From assembly GCF_011753055.1 (NCBI RefSeq), contig NZ_VWWJ01000013.1, positions 1 to 64,000 of the forward strand: 64,000 bases of DNA, read 5' to 3'. Under the pieces are notes generated by a model, which was not told the origin of the DNA, ran no database searches, and saw only the letters and a list, made by a program, of their open reading frames with translations. Source of the stretch: Burkholderia sp. Ax-1719 (GTDB lineage: Bacteria > Pseudomonadota > Gammaproteobacteria > Burkholderiales > Burkholderiaceae). The position numbers were made by a program, and so were the translations under genes. Shown piece by piece: positions 62,156 through 64,000 of the stretch (position 1 is the first letter of the stretch; every line of letters starts with the position of its first letter).

Positions 62156-63778
62156 ATGCCAGACACGACCTCTACACGCACGAACGACGTTCTCACGCAG
62201 CGCCTTTCCGTGCTGAGCGCCGGGCCGCATCGCGACGCGCTCACGCGCGGTCTGCGCGGCATCGAAAAGGAAAGCCTGCGGGTCACGCGCGACGGCCAGA
62301 TCGCCATGACGCCGCACTCGGCGGCGTTGGGTTCGGCGCTCACGCATCCGTCGCTCACGACCGACTATTCGGAAGCGTTGATCGAGATCATCACGCCCGC
62401 CGAACAGGACGCCTCGATCACGCTAGAGAAGCTCGACGAGCTGCATCGCTACGTCTATAGCGTGCTCGCGCGCGACGGCGAGATGCTCTGGAACGAATCG
62501 ATGCCGGGCCTCTTGCCTGCCAGCGACGATGGCATTCCCATCGCGCGCTACGGCAGCTCGAATATCGGCAAGCTGAAGTACGTCTACCGCATGGGTCTCG
62601 CGCTGCGCTACGGCCGCACCATGCAGTGCATCGCGGGCATCCACTACAACTATTCGCTCAACGAAGAAGTGTGGCGCGTGCTGCATGCACACGATCAATC
62701 GACGGCTACGCAAACCGATTACCAGTCCGAACGCTATCTCGCGCTGATCCGCAATTTCCGTCGCACGAGCTGGCTGCTGATGTATCTGTTCGGCGCTTCG
62801 CCCGCGCTCGACGCGCGTTTTCTGCGCGGTCGCCTGCACACGCTGCAAAGCCTCGACGCCGACACGCTCTATCTGCCGTACGCAACGAGCCTGCGCATGA
62901 GCGACCTCGGCTATTCGAACACGACGGGTCAATCGGCGCTGCACGCCGACTACAACACGCTGCCGGGTTATCTCGACGCGCTTGCGCAGGCCGTGAGCCA
63001 GCCGTACCCGCCGTACGAGGCGATCGGCACGCATCGCGACGGCGAGTGGGTGCAGATCAACACCAACATCCTGCAGATCGAAAACGAGTTCTACTCGACC
63101 ATCCGCCCGAAACGCGTGACCTGGCCCGGCGAGCGGCCGTTGCACGCGCTCGCCGCCCGCGGCGTGCAGTACGTCGAAGTGCGTTGCATGGACATCGACC
63201 CGTTCGAGCCCACCGGCATCTCGCTGGAAGCTGCGCGTTTTCTGGACGCCTATCTGCTGGCCTGCGCGCTCGACGACAGCCCGCTGCTGCCCGAAGCCGA
63301 TTACGCGGAAGCCAACGAGAACTTCGGCCTCGTCACCAAGGAAGGTCGCAAGCCGGGTCTCGCGCTCACGCGCGACGGCCAGCCGGTTGCCATGCAGGAT
63401 TGGGCGGCGGAACTGTTCGAGAAGATCGAACGCACGGCGGCGGCGCTCGACGCGCTGCACGGCGGCGACGAGCACGCGCGCGCCCTCGCGGCCCAGCGCG
63501 CCAAGCTTGCCGATGCGTCGCTCACGCCTTCCGCACGCGTGCTGCAAACGATGCGCGACCAGCAGCAAAGCTTCCTGCAATTTGCGCTCGCGCAAAGCGA
63601 ACGTCATGCGGCGGATTTTCTCGCGCGCCCGCTCGACGCCCAGACCACGGCGCACTTCGACAAGCTCGCCCGTGAATCGCTCGACGAGCAGGACAAGCTC
63701 GAACGCGAAGAAGTGGGCTCGTTCGACGCCTTTGTCGCGGCTTATCGCGCCTATACGCTCAATCGCTTCAGCGTCTGA
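62156..63778 (+). CDS. gshA: Glutamate-cysteine ligase
   Basis: A 540-residue GshA of the proteobacterial type, the first enzyme of glutathione synthesis. GLRGIEKESLRVTRDGQIAM holds the ATP/Mg2+ Glu residues; SALGSALTHPSLTTDYSEAL, GIHYNYSLN, LSxLGYSN-like MSDLGYSNTTGQSALHADYN and VRCMDIDPFEP are diagnostic. The ATG at 62156 gives the expected N-terminus. The 293-base gap before it holds nothing I can name. Confidence 0.96.
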   Translation: MPDTTSTRTNDVLTQRLSVLSAGPHRDALTRGLRGIEKESLRVTRDGQIAMTPHSAALGSALTHPSLTTDYSEALIEIITPAEQDASITLEKLDELHRYVYSVLARDGEMLWNESMPGLLPASDDGIPIARYGSSNIGKLKYVYRMGLALRYGRTMQCIAGIHYNYSLNEEVWRVLHAHDQSTATQTDYQSERYLALIRNFRRTSWLLMYLFGASPALDARFLRGRLHTLQSLDADTLYLPYATSLRMSDLGYSNTTGQSALHADYNTLPGYLDALAQAVSQPYPPYEAIGTHRDGEWVQINTNILQIENEFYSTIRPKRVTWPGERPLHALAARGVQYVEVRCMDIDPFEPTGISLEAARFLDAYLLACALDDSPLLPEADYAEANENFGLVTKEGRKPGLALTRDGQPVAMQDWAAELFEKIERTAAALDALHGGDEHARALAAQRAKLADASLTPSARVLQTMRDQQQSFLQFALAQSERHAADFLARPLDAQTTAHFDKLARESLDEQDKLEREEVGSFDAFVAAYRAYTLNRFSV

Positions 63779-63980
63779 GCGCGGGTTTTTCCGACGCCGG
63801 CTTCAGCGCAGCGGGCATTGCACTTGCGGCAACCATCGCTGCGCTGCGCCTGCTGCGCTTCAATCCCTCGTTCCATCCCTTATAGTCATGCTGGGACTCC
63901 AACGAGTCACGCAATCGATGCAATCGACAAAATGGACGGGCCGCGCGGCACGCGCGCCCTTAAAGGGAGGAACCCACGCG

Positions 63981-64000
63981 ATGAAACGAACCCTGCCGAT
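63981..64000 (+). CDS. Start of a gene cut by the window edge
   Basis: GGGAGG lies 11 bases before an ATG that reads MKRTLP up to the edge. The basic start is compatible with a signal peptide, but too little is visible to identify it. Confidence 0.45.

Overview
The window looks like a piece of the main chromosome of a Burkholderiaceae bacterium (Burkholderia, Paraburkholderia or Caballeronia type). Coding density and third-position GC are high. The order rpmH-rnpA-yidD-yidC-mnmE on one side and dnaA-dnaN-gyrB on the other is the classic dnaA neighbourhood. The dprA / topB / LysR / GTP-type pckG cluster and many protein sequences also look Burkholderia-like. This assignment is from memory of families, not from a search.

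Layout. 1-10.8 kb is core: the 3' end of dprA, a thioredoxin-like gene, topB, a LysR regulator, pckG, a D-2-hydroxyacid dehydrogenase, a patatin-like lipase, a PaaI-type thioesterase and tRNA-Lys(CTT). 10.81-27.83 kb is a 17-kb integrated element bounded by 50-bp perfect direct repeats of the tRNA 3' half. It has a tyrosine integrase, an AlpA-like protein, a RepA-like ATPase, a P4-type primase/helicase, a replication-relaxation-like protein and a type III restriction-modification system as cargo. It has no virion structural genes and no relaxase. It resembles a phage satellite or integrated plasmid-like island. Its non-coding DNA is unusual: a roughly 720-bp tract full of perfect hairpins, a 48-bp palindrome, and a structured leader block repeated in front of three transcription units.

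28.0-32.4 kb is a second accessory segment just outside attR. It holds a tight three-gene operon of lower GC: an AAA ATPase with a DUF3696-like C-terminus (frameshifted), a protein with TOPRIM-like acidic motifs, and a DUF262 (GmrS-like) protein. A transposase remnant follows. I read the operon as a candidate anti-phage system of uncertain type.

32.4-42.4 kb returns to core: small proteins, a sigma-54-type promoter ahead of an aldehyde dehydrogenase / DUF779 pair, a GyrI-like protein, and an intergenic cluster of DnaA boxes next to AT-rich DNA. Then comes an RNA-repair locus: RtcR, a divergent sigma-54 promoter, two abutting tRNA-like RNA elements, a slipin, RtcB and a nucleotidyltransferase. 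The expected logic is that RtcR senses RNA damage through its N-terminal domain and turns on this transcript. No rtcA is present.

42.4-53.5 kb is the gyrB-dnaN-dnaA / rpmH-rnpA-yidD-yidC / XRE regulator / mnmE block. 53.5-64 kb carries small secreted or membrane proteins, an S1C protease, LysE, YaeQ and VOC proteins, the Ada-AlkA alkylation-repair pair, gshA and the first bases of one more gene.
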